Shown here one piece after another: positions 47,866-55,964 of a stretch of DNA of 64,000 nt. Source of the stretch: a virus; IMG/VR virus record IMGVR_UViG_3300011114_000269, positions 1 through 64,000 of that record, one strand, 5' to 3'. The position numbers were made by a program, and so were the translations under genes. The notes beneath the pieces were generated by a model, which searched no databases, had not been told where the DNA came from, and saw only the letters and a program-made list of their open reading frames with translations. Each line of letters starts with the position of its first letter. Position 1 is the first letter of the stretch.

Positions 47866-48716
47866 TTCACTGCCTGCCTAAATTGACCGCTGCGATATGC
47901 GTCTTGACGTTCCATGCCATCACCTAAACGTTTAGCCAAAACTATTGCTTCCATGTATTTCTGGTTGTACAAAGCTACTAAATCTTGCTCACCTTTCATA
48001 AAGGTGTAAGCCTCTACCAATGAGCCATACAACAACACCGTGTCAAAATTATCGCCAAGCCAAGTTGTTGTGGCAGTAGTGATTGACTCGGGATAGTAAT
48101 AGTAGTGAAGTTCTGCGGAGTAAGTTGTATCCGGCGTTGGGCCAAGAATAAAACTTAACTCATTAGAGATGGTAGAGCCTGATACCGTTGGGCCAAACAA
48201 TGCATAGTACTTTGGAGTTCCTGTGCTTGTTGAACTTGGATAAGCTTCCCGAATAAAGTTTACATCTTTGTTGAGCAAAAATATGTAATCCCCACCGCCA
48301 TAAGGAAACACCGCCAATGAATATGGAGCTAAAAAATCATCTGGGCAAGACAAATACTTATTACTAGCAGTAATTGTTCCAGTCACATTTTTACGCAACG
48401 AAGGAAACTGCACCGAATTGTAGATGCGCTGCTCAGCTTGTTGAATAAAACGGTTAATTTGGTCTGTTTGTGTAGACGTTGTAACTAATGCGGCTGTACC
48501 AGTCCCAGTACCTGCTCCTGTAGCGGTAAAAGTTACCCCCACAGTATTGGCAGAAGCACCAATTGATGTAAAGCTAGTTGTGCCAACAGTATTAATTATG
48601 TAACTTGAACCAATAGTGAAACTTCCAGCCGTATACAAACTACCGACAACGGTAATTGTCGGAAAGTTATTTTCCGTGTAAGCCTGTATCGCGGACGAAA
48701 GCTCAGAATAGTTCAT
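47862..48716 (-). CDS. Head-tail adaptor-like protein
   Basis: A 284-residue protein. The core fits phage adaptor/connector proteins: INRFIQQAEQRIYNSVQFPSLR, then YHYYYPESITTATTTWLGDNFDTVLLYGSLVEAYTFMKGEQDLVALYNQKYMEAI, ending in DAYRSG. A Gly/Thr-rich insertion (about 25-80) looks like an added beta domain. In short-tailed phages such proteins sit between portal and tail nozzle. It overlaps both neighbours by 4 bases. Confidence 0.65.
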   Translation of the reverse strand: MNYSELSSAIQAYTENNFPTITVVGSLYTAGSFTIGSSYIINTVGTTSFTSIGASANTVGVTFTATGAGTGTGTAALVTTSTQTDQINRFIQQAEQRIYNSVQFPSLRKNVTGTITASNKYLSCPDDFLAPYSLAVFPYGGGDYIFLLNKDVNFIREAYPSSTSTGTPKYYALFGPTVSGSTISNELSFILGPTPDTTYSAELHYYYYPESITTATTTWLGDNFDTVLLYGSLVEAYTFMKGEQDLVALYNQKYMEAIVLAKRLGDGMERQDAYRSGQFRQAVK

Positions 48717-48976
48717 GCCATCGGGCCTCGTGCCATCACGCCTTTGGTAGCTGCGCCAGTACCACGGATTTTGATTCCGCTAGTTTTTGCAGGCTCATCA
48801 CCCGCAGATTTACTGATATTGCCAAGGCTAATATCAACAGTATCTAACTTGCTACGGTTTGGTTCTTTGCCGGGGTTGGTAGCAATACTCATAGCCTTAC
48901 CAGCCATCGTATGCGGTTTCGCGTAGACGGCAGCAGAGCCAACTTCTTTACCCATTTTCTTCATGCTATAGGCCAT
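48713..48976 (-). CDS. Small basic virion-region protein
   Basis: An 87-residue protein starting MAYSMKKMGKEVGSAAVYAK; longer readings lack a ribosome-binding site. It is rich in Lys, Met, Gly and Ala, with an RGTGAATKGVMARGPM tail. Such basic Gly/Met-rich proteins cluster in this region of the genome and may be packaged with DNA. Function unknown. Confidence 0.6.
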   Translation of the reverse strand: MAYSMKKMGKEVGSAAVYAKPHTMAGKAMSIATNPGKEPNRSKLDTVDISLGNISKSAGDEPAKTSGIKIRGTGAATKGVMARGPMA

Positions 48977-48980
48977 GATA

Positions 48981-49178
48981 TTACCCCGTTTTCTGGTTAG
49001 CTGCGCGGGACAGATTACGACCCATACGCATACGGTCATCCGTAGTAGGGCCACCTTTTTTAAGCTTTAAGGTTGTACCTTTGCCGCCTTTGTGTTCTTG
49101 CGCATCGTGCTGCTTGAACGCTTTTTTAATCATGGCCTTGTCTTGCGCCACATCACTTTTCATGCTCTCTTTAGCCAT
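48981..49178 (-). CDS. Small basic protein
   Basis: A 65-residue Lys-rich protein (MAKESMKSDVAQDKAMIKKAF). The second of two adjacent ATG codons is chosen because AGGAG then has a 6-base spacing. The middle is GGKGTTLKLKKGG. Related sequences sit near connector genes in uncultured phages. Function unknown. Confidence 0.6.
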   Translation of the reverse strand: MAKESMKSDVAQDKAMIKKAFKQHDAQEHKGGKGTTLKLKKGGPTTDDRMRMGRNLSRAANQKTG

Positions 49179-49187
49179 CATGCACTC

Positions 49188-49577
49188 CTATGAAACCGTT
49201 ATTGTTACCGTGCCAACACTTGTAACCCCAATTAAATAATTAGGCGTTAAAACTGTATCAAAAAAACTAGCGCCACCTACAGGATACCAGCCCCATTGAA
49301 TGTCCCGAGAACCACCAGCAGGATACCCATTTACATTGTTACCTGAAGTCACATATGTTGTGTCCTTCCTTGGATTACGCAGTGCTTGCGGGTCTTCAAC
49401 TGGGAATGTACCAAGCATTAATTGCGGCTGGTCTGGATTCCAGCAATCAGGGCATACTAAAAGCTCGTACTTTCGTTGTTTAACTATTTCCGTCTTTAAC
49501 TTTTTTAGCTTAAATTGAAATCCACAACGATCACATTCTGCAATCGCCTTTTTACCAGAGGCAAACCTATTAGGCAT
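49188..49577 (-). CDS. Zinc-ribbon virion-region protein
   Basis: A 129-residue protein. An N-terminal zinc ribbon (CDRCGF at about 15-20 and CPDCW at about 42-46) is followed by DQPQLMLGTFPVEDPQALRNPRKD and a beta-rich C-terminus. This arrangement is common among short-tailed phage proteins between connector genes. Precise role unknown. Confidence 0.65.
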   Translation of the reverse strand: MPNRFASGKKAIAECDRCGFQFKLKKLKTEIVKQRKYELLVCPDCWNPDQPQLMLGTFPVEDPQALRNPRKDTTYVTSGNNVNGYPAGGSRDIQWGWYPVGGASFFDTVLTPNYLIGVTSVGTVTITVS

Positions 49578-50503
49578 TACGAATTCCCAATAAACATTTG
49601 ACGGGGAACAAAACGTATCGCTGCCTTTTCGCGGTCTTCATCTGCGGCTAATTGCCATGCTTCATCATATTGAGCTTTAAGAATTGGCAGACGATCCATG
49701 CCGCTTGGTACTTTTTGGGCTACGTAATACGCCAGTCCTGCAATCATGCAAGGTAAAAATCTAAATGGTACATCCATTGTGTTTACACCGCCACCAGCAT
49801 CATTAACCCGGCGCATACGCCAGTAAACAAATTGGTAGGTTGTAGAGTTGTCCGGCGTAGGCCAGAGAGTAACTCTTGGAATGTTTTGTATGGCTACTGC
49901 ATCACCAGATGAATGGGAGGCAGCAGTGGTATTGTTCTGCCCACGGGCGCAACTATATAGGGTATTCCCTGATATGTACCCATAGTAAATGGTTTCTGTG
50001 CCAACTAATATATAACCTGTAGCTGGCAAACTGGTAGCAGATGTTACAGAAATAGTAGTATCTGTAGCTGTAATAGCGGCGCTTAGTGTAGTAATAGAAG
50101 CTGTAGTCTGCCCATCAAGCCTTTGAAACCACATTTGAATTGGGCGGGCTTGTTGAAGTTTATTGGGAATCGTAGCGTAGGTGCTAACACTAATCCGGGT
50201 AATAGTCAGGTCAGCTTGAGTAGATGCTGTGTTGGAGCCGGTACGAATTACATGCTCTAACAAGTCTACTGTGTCGCTAGGAATTGGATAGGTGTTTAGG
50301 CCCGGAACTAAATTAATAGTTCCTTGCTCAAACGTCCACATGTTTACGCCACGATTTGCCCAGTCAGCAAACATGATATTAAGGCTACGCCGTGCAGTAC
50401 GTAAATCGTAACCCGTGCGCAATTCAGAACCAGCACGTTCAAATGCTTCCTCGACTATTTCACTTAAATCAAGGTTAAAAGTGGCGGTTCCAGAAGTGGT
50501 CAT
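49577..50503 (-). CDS. Putative tail tube/adaptor structural protein
   Basis: A 308-residue protein. The N-terminus (LSEIVEEAFERAGSELRTGYDLRTARRSLNIMFADWANRG) and C-terminus (FRFLPCMIAGLAYYVAQKVP...YDEAWQLAADEDRE) match the layout of gp4- or gp11-type tail adaptor proteins. An inserted beta domain (about 130-200) contains the VGTETIYYGYISGNTLYSCARGQNNT pattern found in many tail proteins. The start overlaps the previous stop by one base (TAATG). Confidence 0.65.
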   Translation of the reverse strand: MTTSGTATFNLDLSEIVEEAFERAGSELRTGYDLRTARRSLNIMFADWANRGVNMWTFEQGTINLVPGLNTYPIPSDTVDLLEHVIRTGSNTASTQADLTITRISVSTYATIPNKLQQARPIQMWFQRLDGQTTASITTLSAAITATDTTISVTSATSLPATGYILVGTETIYYGYISGNTLYSCARGQNNTTAASHSSGDAVAIQNIPRVTLWPTPDNSTTYQFVYWRMRRVNDAGGGVNTMDVPFRFLPCMIAGLAYYVAQKVPSGMDRLPILKAQYDEAWQLAADEDREKAAIRFVPRQMFIGNS

Positions 50504-50760
50504 TATTTATTCCTTGCGGCTTTCATATTATCCACGAGATTAGGGTAAGGACGACCAGCAGCTTTAGCCATTGCTTTAGCTTTGGCTTTTTTACTTGAGC
50601 TTAAAGCTTTTGGCGCACCTAAATTTTTAGGCCGGGGCTTATTCCACACTTCCCCGCCTTCAGCGTATTGCGTGAAATCAGTATTGTCCCTACGTGGCAT
50701 GGTCTTGCCCTTGGGCATCTTGGAGGGGGAAATATCCCCCATTCCACGACTGGCTCTCAC
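50503..50760 (-). CDS. Small basic virion-region protein, GTG start
   Basis: An 85-residue protein with a GTG start overlapping the upstream stop (GTGA), MRASRGMGDISPSKMPKGK. Residues 1-25 carry the RGMGDISPSKMPKGKTMPRRD signature found in many uncultured short-tailed phages. It is Lys/Ala-rich at the end. An alternative GTG at 50781 is possible. Function unknown. Confidence 0.6.
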   Translation of the reverse strand: MRASRGMGDISPSKMPKGKTMPRRDNTDFTQYAEGGEVWNKPRPKNLGAPKALSSSKKAKAKAMAKAAGRPYPNLVDNMKAARNK

Positions 50761-51002
50761 TTTGTCATCCCACCGCCACACATAATAAATGTGCCACGAG
50801 TTTTGCCACGTTGAGCAATGCCATCAGCACGAGCAGATGCAGAGCCGCCTTTAGCCATTTTTTTAACAGTAGGATTTACAAAACCGCGACCAGCACCAGC
50901 AGATGCAGATTTAGGTTCTGTTTTATCAATGGCATCATAAGCTTCAGTAGCCTTTTTACGGGCTTTTTCATCCGCTACGTCTTGGGGGGTTTTATCTTCC
51001 AT
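50757..51002 (-). CDS. Basic ADGI-motif protein 1
   Basis: An 81-residue protein. The last 35 residues read KKMAKGGSASARADGIAQRGKTRG..., almost the same as the ends of the proteins at 51012 and 51607. The N-terminal part is a charged helix (DVADEKARKKATEAYDAIDK). Its end, MCGGGMTK, overlaps the next gene. The shared tail suggests a common target such as DNA or the prohead. Confidence 0.65.
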   Translation of the reverse strand: MEDKTPQDVADEKARKKATEAYDAIDKTEPKSASAGAGRGFVNPTVKKMAKGGSASARADGIAQRGKTRGTFIMCGGGMTK

Positions 51003-51011
51003 GATTTTTCC

Positions 51012-51596
51012 TTAGCACATTTTGCCTTTAGTCTTACCGCGTTGGGCAATACCATCAGCACGTTTGGATGCAGAACTTACCGAGCCGCCAGAAGCCATTT
51101 TTTTGACTGCTCCACCTTTTGCATATTCACTGCCGCCACGACGAGTGCCTTTAAACATATTTTTAATATCTGCAATAGACCCACCATACAAATCAACACC
51201 ACGGCCTTGCTCCATAACAGTGCCTTGACCACGAGGACGCATTTTATTTCGACCTTCGTTGCTAGATATAGGAGCTTCTTGTCCGGGGCGTACAGGCATA
51301 CGAACCGGTGCGCTTGATTCACCTCGTCGGGTCAAACCCTGTTGTTTGTTTAGGTAGTCGCGCAGGCTAAGGCCAGATGCAGCAAGCTGCTCTTTGGTAA
51401 CCATTGGTGTGCGTTTAACAGTAGGTGCTGGCATAGAAACACTAGGATTGCCTTTTCCTTCTAAAGCTTGTTTAGAAACTTGTTCTTCAGCTTCTATAAC
51501 TGGTGCAACTTTGTTTGCTGAACGCTCAGCAGCAGCAGCGCGAATTTGCTCTTCTACTGAGTCATCATCTTCATAGACAGGACGAGATATAGCCAT
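51012..51596 (-). CDS. Basic ADGI-motif protein 2
   Basis: A 194-residue protein. The acidic N-terminus and disordered middle (SNEGRNKMRPRGQGTVMEQGRG) lead to the shared end KKMASGGSVSSASKRADGIAQRGKTKGKMC. YGGSIADIKNMFKG is a likely helix before it. Related proteins are seen near connector genes in uncultured freshwater phages. Function unknown. Confidence 0.65.
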   Translation of the reverse strand: MAISRPVYEDDDSVEEQIRAAAAERSANKVAPVIEAEEQVSKQALEGKGNPSVSMPAPTVKRTPMVTKEQLAASGLSLRDYLNKQQGLTRRGESSAPVRMPVRPGQEAPISSNEGRNKMRPRGQGTVMEQGRGVDLYGGSIADIKNMFKGTRRGGSEYAKGGAVKKMASGGSVSSASKRADGIAQRGKTKGKMC

Positions 51597-51606
51597 GATT
51601 TACTCC

Positions 51607-51993
51607 TTAACGGGCCATGCCGCCACGCTTCATAACAATTTCTTTGCCTTTGGTTTTGCCTTTGGAAACAATACCATCTGCACTCTTATGACCAGATGAA
51701 AGACCGCCAGAAGCCATCTTCTTAGCCATGCCACCTTTTTTCATTCCGGTGGCTTCAGCCATTTCATGCTTCATCATAGAAGCAGGAGCACCTTTTTTCT
51801 TCATAAAAGAAACTTCTTTTTTCATCATTGCTTTAGATTCAGCCATATCACCACCTTTAGAAAATTTGCGGCCCTTGTCCGCAGTTGTGAAATCTTTTCC
51901 CACAGACTGCGGGACTCCTACTTTCTTGGCAAACGCTGGCGAGTGAGCTATCGCAGCCATGAAATTGTGTTGTTTTTTGCTAGTTGAGGGCAC
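51607..51993 (-). CDS. Basic ADGI-motif protein 3
   Basis: A 128-residue Lys/Met-rich protein. The start KKQHNFMAAIAHSPAFAKKVGVPQSVGKDF is a recurrent phage signature (KKQ-x-x-F-M-A-A-V/I). The end has KKMASGGLSSGHKSADGIVSKGKTKGKE, the shared motif, followed by MKRGGMAR. The high positive charge suggests DNA condensation or packaging within the capsid. It overlaps the upstream gene by 14 bases. Confidence 0.65.
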   Translation of the reverse strand: MPSTSKKQHNFMAAIAHSPAFAKKVGVPQSVGKDFTTADKGRKFSKGGDMAESKAMMKKEVSFMKKKGAPASMMKHEMAEATGMKKGGMAKKMASGGLSSGHKSADGIVSKGKTKGKEIVMKRGGMAR

Positions 51994-52228
51994 TTCTTTG
52001 CTCCCTCATAAATGCATCAAGTTTCTCATCCATTCGATCAAGCCGAGCTATTACACGGTTAATGTCTGCATGCATATCATTCTTGGTTACAAACTTTTCC
52101 GCATGTTCCTCGCGGGTTTTGCTTAAAAGAATACCAAGCCGTTTAACTTCATCATAGGAAACTTTTACCCAAAACAATAAAACTGCGGATAAAAATGACA
52201 AAAAAACATTCCAGACTGGGAGTTCCAT
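51980..52228 (-). CDS. Membrane-anchored coiled-coil protein
   Basis: An 82-residue protein: an N-terminal transmembrane helix (about 5-24, WNVFLSFLSAVLLFWVKVSY) and a C-terminal coiled coil (INRVIARLDRMDEKLDAFMREQRS). The layout resembles inner-membrane spanins or DUF2730-like proteins, but it lies outside the lysis cassette. Function uncertain. Confidence 0.65.
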   Translation of the reverse strand: MELPVWNVFLSFLSAVLLFWVKVSYDEVKRLGILLSKTREEHAEKFVTKNDMHADINRVIARLDRMDEKLDAFMREQRSALN

Positions 52229-52229
52229 A

Positions 52230-52484
52230 TTAGCACTTCCATCTAGCTAAAGAAGCCGCCTTACGGGTAGGCTTACCTTTTTCGTCTTTCATTGGCCCCG
52301 GCATACCCGACATACGGGCGCAGAACGATTTTTTACGTGGGCCACCTTCAGGTTGTGGAGCCTTTAGGTTAGACCCTGTTGCTGCGTTGTACTTTGCACG
52401 GCCCTTAGCTGTTAACCCAGCCCCTTTAGAAACCGGAAGTTTTTCACCGCGACCTACTGCAAGGGATGGAGTTTTCTTAGCCAT
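52230..52484 (-). CDS. DUF6321-like basic protein
   Basis: An 84-residue basic protein. KKSFCARMSGMPGPMKDEKGKPTRKAASLARWKC is the conserved core of a family (DUF6321) found in phages; the two Cys and the GMPGPM turn are typical. The N-terminal half has GLTAKGRAKYNAATGSNLKAP. Function unknown, possibly nucleic-acid binding in the virion. Its start lies in an 8-base overlap with the glycosyltransferase gene. Confidence 0.7.
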   Translation of the reverse strand: MAKKTPSLAVGRGEKLPVSKGAGLTAKGRAKYNAATGSNLKAPQPEGGPRKKSFCARMSGMPGPMKDEKGKPTRKAASLARWKC

Positions 52485-53220
52485 TTGCTACTTTAAGTTT
52501 AAGCCGTGCATGCTCCTTGAGAAGCGGCTGCAAAGCATCTTGTTCAAAGTTACGGGTGAATTCTTTTGAGCCTATGTGCGGCAAACTAATCATTGGGTCT
52601 AAATAAATTTTAAACCCTTCTTCACGAGCACGACGGCAGAAGGCATAATCCTCGCCAATGTACTGCCCGTCAATCAACAGGAAGTCAAAGATGGCATATT
52701 CATCTTCGCCATCACCATCCCCGGCATAACGCCACTCAGGATGTTTTTCCATCATGTGGTCAATTACATGGCGGCGGATAAGCATGAACCCCGTAGGCGC
52801 ACTCTCCACCCGCATCAGACCATTTTCATCAAACTCTAGCTGGTGGTCTTCATCCAAATAAAAGTCAAGGAAAAACTTGGCATCATCTGCACGGCGCGGG
52901 TACGTACCAGCAACCACATCTTTTTCTGTGGACAGGGCCAGCAACCGGGTAACAGCTTCTACGTTAATGACTACATCTGCATCTACAAACAACAGATCGG
53001 TGCAGTCGGTTTCGGTGAAGTTGCGTACCAGCTTGTTACGAGCCTTGGAAATGATAGAGCAGCCAGACAGGTGAACCAGATGAATCTGGACACCCATCTT
53101 GTCCAACTTGGGAACGAGTTGGGCTATGGCAAACGCAGTCCTAATATTGACCTTGCCGTCATAACACGGGATAGCAAGCATAAGCTTGCGTCCCACCAAG
53201 TTGAAGCTCTTATCAGCCAT
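52477..53220 (-). CDS. GT-A glycosyltransferase-like protein
   Basis: A 247-residue protein. It starts MLAIPCYDGKVN, has SIISKARNKLVRNF, and the metal-binding DxD motif LLFVDADVVI (D80, D82), then YPRR and GTGFMLIRR-like (APTGFMLIRR) segments and GEDYAFCRR. This is the layout of family 2-like glycosyltransferases. The substrate may be a capsid or tail protein or a host polymer. Its place between two virion-protein genes suggests modification of the particle. Confidence 0.75.
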   Translation of the reverse strand: MADKSFNLVGRKLMLAIPCYDGKVNIRTAFAIAQLVPKLDKMGVQIHLVHLSGCSIISKARNKLVRNFTETDCTDLLFVDADVVINVEAVTRLLALSTEKDVVAGTYPRRADDAKFFLDFYLDEDHQLEFDENGLMRVESAPTGFMLIRRHVIDHMMEKHPEWRYAGDGDGEDEYAIFDFLLIDGQYIGEDYAFCRRAREEGFKIYLDPMISLPHIGSKEFTRNFEQDALQPLLKEHARLKLKVANG

Positions 53221-53716
53221 AGTACACGTTGGCAGAGGTTATGTTACTCATGTTCAAGTAGATACCGTTTTTAACCAGTATCCCTTCGCCGGGAATTAAC
53301 GCAAAATTACCAAACAAGTCAGCCGCGCCAATATCGTAACTAGCAAGCCACAAAGATGCATATACAGCTACAGTTCCGCCCGCAATAGTTCCAGAGTTGA
53401 TGTCTGTAACGGTAAACGTATCTGCGCCTGTGCGCGTAATAGAGTAATTGCCGTTTGTGCCAGATGTACCGCTTGCTGTTGCAAAAGCAATCCCAACTAC
53501 ATCTCCAGTAACCAAGCCGTGAGCTACTTTTGTAACGGTAATAACCGCAGCAGTCCTTGCGTATGTGGCAGAAACAGGGGCTGTGGTAGTGTCAAAGATG
53601 TCTAGTGTTCCAGCCGTAGCTGTCCCAACCATAGAAACTGCTTTGAGCCTATTGCGCCCTAAAACAACAAAGCCAGAGTTGTTAAGGTGGCCTGATTTAA
53701 CGTCTGTTTGCATCAT
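53213..53716 (-). CDS. Putative virion structural protein
   Basis: A 167-residue beta-rich protein starting at the first of two adjacent ATG codons, with AGGAG 7 bases upstream. The middle (TVTKVAHGLVTGDVVGIAF...GNYSITRTGADTFTVTD) is an Ig-like insertion of the type common in phage tail and head proteins (AHGLxxGDxV). Residues around it (GILVKNGIYLNMSN) suggest a decoration protein. Exact location in the virion unknown. Confidence 0.6.
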   Translation of the reverse strand: MMQTDVKSGHLNNSGFVVLGRNRLKAVSMVGTATAGTLDIFDTTTAPVSATYARTAAVITVTKVAHGLVTGDVVGIAFATASGTSGTNGNYSITRTGADTFTVTDINSGTIAGGTVAVYASLWLASYDIGAADLFGNFALIPGEGILVKNGIYLNMSNITSANVYYG

Positions 53717-53759
53717 AATCAATCTCCTATAAGACAGGGGCCAAAGCCCCTGAGATTAA

Positions 53760-54257
53760 TTAAGCAGACGCGGGGTTAGCTGAACCGTCAGAGTCACGAA
53801 CAATGTACTCGACAGTAACAGTAATCGTACCGGCAGTAGCATCAGCAGTAGCTGCGGTAAAAGTACCATAAATGATTGCATCAGTTGTGCCAATGCTGTC
53901 ATAAAAACCTGAAGTAGCTGCTGCAATGGTGGCTGGAGAAGTTTGAACTGCCGAAGTACCGGTGTTGACCGAAGCCATGTACAGATTAGCCGTTCCAGCA
54001 CTGCCAATAGTAACGCCGCAGTTTGTTGCGCCAGTCAGGGCAACATTAACTTCTAGGCCAAAGCGAACAATCTTAGCGCCAGCAGGTAGCACAAACATCT
54101 GCTGCGCTGTGGGGCTTGTCAAAATAACAGAAGTAGGAGCCGTATAATTTTGGGCAACAATAGTTGCGCCCATATTGCGGATGGTTCCAGCAGTCGTACC
54201 AGTGGTGTTTTTGACCGTGCCAAGTAGCCAAGGGCCGAGATGAGTTGCGAATCCCAT
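53760..54257 (-). CDS. Putative virion structural protein
   Basis: A 165-residue beta-rich protein starting MGFATHLGPWLLGTVKNTTG, with AAGGA upstream. The LPAGAKIVRFGLEVNVALTG segment recalls head-decoration or head-fibre proteins with a jelly-roll fold. It is the first gene of its own transcription unit, behind a promoter and a structured leader downstream of the capsid terminator, so it is probably made in large amounts. Function inferred from context. Confidence 0.65.
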   Translation of the reverse strand: MGFATHLGPWLLGTVKNTTGTTAGTIRNMGATIVAQNYTAPTSVILTSPTAQQMFVLPAGAKIVRFGLEVNVALTGATNCGVTIGSAGTANLYMASVNTGTSAVQTSPATIAAATSGFYDSIGTTDAIIYGTFTAATADATAGTITVTVEYIVRDSDGSANPASA

Positions 54258-54283
54258 GATAGATGTCCTTACATACAAGTGAA

Positions 54284-54328
54284 GTGCATCAATCGGTATG
54301 TCGTCTAGCCGGGACTAGTTTGATGCAC
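54284..54328 (-). promoter_or_regulatory. Structured leader hairpin
   Basis: GTGCATCAA pairs perfectly with TTGATGCAC over a 27-base loop that contains CTAG-TCCCGG-CTAG. It lies in the leader of the gene at 54257, about 25 bases before the start codon. It may stabilise the mRNA or control translation. Confidence 0.6.
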
Positions 54329-54349
54329 CGGAAAGCCCGGATTAGCTGC

Positions 54350-54379
54350 AATATATCACAGTTTTAAATGGTTGTGCAA
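54350..54379 (-). promoter_or_regulatory. Sigma70-like promoter after capsid gene
   Basis: On the minus strand: TTGCAC, 18 bases, TATATT. It directly follows the capsid terminator and would start transcription near 54343. Confidence 0.6.
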
Positions 54380-54381
54380 AT

Positions 54382-54407
54382 AAAAAAGGCCCCCGAAGGA
54401 GCCTTTT
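54382..54407 (-). terminator. Intrinsic terminator after major capsid gene
   Basis: On the minus strand AAGGCTCC-TTCG-GGGGCCTT is an 8-bp stem with a stable tetraloop, followed by TTTT. It lies 21 bases after the capsid stop codon. Confidence 0.85.
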
Positions 54408-54427
54408 CAGCAGGGGTTAACCCTAGC

Positions 54428-55339
54428 TTAAGACGAACCGGGCGAACCGAAGATGCCCAGAGGGTCAGACACGCCGAAGCTGTAACGCTCGCGGGCCTTG
54501 TAACGCACGTTACCGGTGTCAAAATCCCCGTCCATTGAGTTAGACAGTGGGGTGCGGACAAAATGTTTTAAACCGTTAGGTACGTCAGTGGTCAGGAACC
54601 AGCCATTGGTATCGGTCAAGAAGTGGTTAACAGTATAACCACCGGGGATCGAACCATTGTTCTTCAGTGCGTTGATGTCGTTGTCGGTAGTTCCAACACG
54701 GAGGCTGGTTTCCAACAGACGGGTAGCAACGAACATCAGAGATGGGGGAACAATCAGCTTAGCGGGCTTAGCTGCAATCAGCAGGCCACGCTCGTCTGTC
54801 CAGCCAGCAATCTGAATAACTGCGTTTTCCAACGAAGTCTCATTCAGGTCAGCGCCAGTGGAAGGACGGTTACTGTTAGTGCCACCAGAAATCAGCGGAT
54901 GTGCTGTGTTGCATAAAGACACGCCATCGCCATAAACGACGGTAGTGGTAAATGCATTGTTCAACACGTAAGCTGCTTTGACCTGCTTGGTGTAAGCCAT
55001 ACCACGAGCCAGTGCCTTGGTGTAACGAGCAGACAACGAGTCATACAAGTTATCTTCCACAGCTTCTTCAGTAATGGAGAAGCCAAGGGCAATGGTTTCA
55101 TGGTTGTAACGAGCAGTCCATGCTTCCTGTGCATTGTCGTACTGAATGGCAGAGCCTTCATTTTTAACAGGTGCAGCAGAGAAACCAGACAGTTTCGTTT
55201 CTTCTTCAAAACTACGTTCCGACGTTTCGGTTTCGTAGATTTCTTTGTGCTCTTCGCCGTATTTAGCGTACTCCAGACCAAACAGAGCGTTCAGTCCGGG
55301 GAGCAGTTCTTTAAGTAGTTGTGCGCGTGAAATAGCCAT
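54428..55339 (-). CDS. Major capsid protein, Mu gpT-like
   Basis: A 303-residue protein of the Mu gpT-type major head family (HK97 fold). Typical segments are LNALFGLEYAKYGEEHKEIYE, an RYNHETIALGFSITEEAVEDNLYD spine-helix region, and ERGLLIAAKPAKLIVPPSLMFVATRLLET. The end is YSFGVSDPLGIFGSPG. The length is normal for the family. It is followed by a strong terminator and preceded, 10 bases upstream, by another head gene, consistent with very high late expression. Confidence 0.88.
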   Translation of the reverse strand: MAISRAQLLKELLPGLNALFGLEYAKYGEEHKEIYETETSERSFEEETKLSGFSAAPVKNEGSAIQYDNAQEAWTARYNHETIALGFSITEEAVEDNLYDSLSARYTKALARGMAYTKQVKAAYVLNNAFTTTVVYGDGVSLCNTAHPLISGGTNSNRPSTGADLNETSLENAVIQIAGWTDERGLLIAAKPAKLIVPPSLMFVATRLLETSLRVGTTDNDINALKNNGSIPGGYTVNHFLTDTNGWFLTTDVPNGLKHFVRTPLSNSMDGDFDTGNVRYKARERYSFGVSDPLGIFGSPGSS

Positions 55340-55349
55340 GATTTACTCC

Positions 55350-55946
55350 TTAAACACCAGTGGTGTTGTTATATTGGTGAGTGTTAATCTTCACCAATAG
55401 TTCGGTGTAGGTATCGGCTGCGGTAGCAGTCTCAGGCACTACGTCGATAACACGGATTGGAATAGTCGCGGTAGTACCAGCGCCGGTCAAGGTAACTGCA
55501 TACGCGGAATCACCAGTGGTGGTGTTACCTGTATTCAATACCAAAGCCAAGTTAGACCCTACTACGGTGCGACCTGCGGAACTCATGGTCGTGCCAGACG
55601 AAACCACGGCAACTTTAAACAGCGCCATAGGATCATCCACCACGTATGCATAAGCAAGGTTGGTAGACGTAGAAATCAAAGCAGGCAGATATTGGCCCTG
55701 AACGGTTTGACCGCTAGAGTTTACATATTGACCGCCAAGACAAACGCCAACAATTGCACCAGAGTTAGTGGTGCTAGAAAGAACCAGATAACCGGTGCTG
55801 TCGATTTGTACGGTATCGCCATTAAAAATAGCAGTACCAAAACCAGCAGCTACGGGAATCTGACGAATAGCACCAGCATAAGGCATACCGTCAATTCGAT
55901 TGACAGGTTTTAGACCGTATGGGGCGCTAACTGTAGGATAAGCCAT
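55350..55946 (-). CDS. Putative head decoration protein
   Basis: A 198-residue beta-rich protein (MAYPTVSAPYGLKPVNRIDGMPYAGAI) directly upstream of the major capsid gene. The N-terminal APYGLKPVN and the GAIVGVCLGGQYV segment are recurrent in head-associated proteins of short-tailed phages. It probably decorates or stabilises the capsid; assigned by context. Confidence 0.65.
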   Translation of the reverse strand: MAYPTVSAPYGLKPVNRIDGMPYAGAIRQIPVAAGFGTAIFNGDTVQIDSTGYLVLSSTTNSGAIVGVCLGGQYVNSSGQTVQGQYLPALISTSTNLAYAYVVDDPMALFKVAVVSSGTTMSSAGRTVVGSNLALVLNTGNTTTGDSAYAVTLTGAGTTATIPIRVIDVVPETATAADTYTELLVKINTHQYNNTTGV

Positions 55947-55964
55947 AGTTAAACTCCAAAAAAA

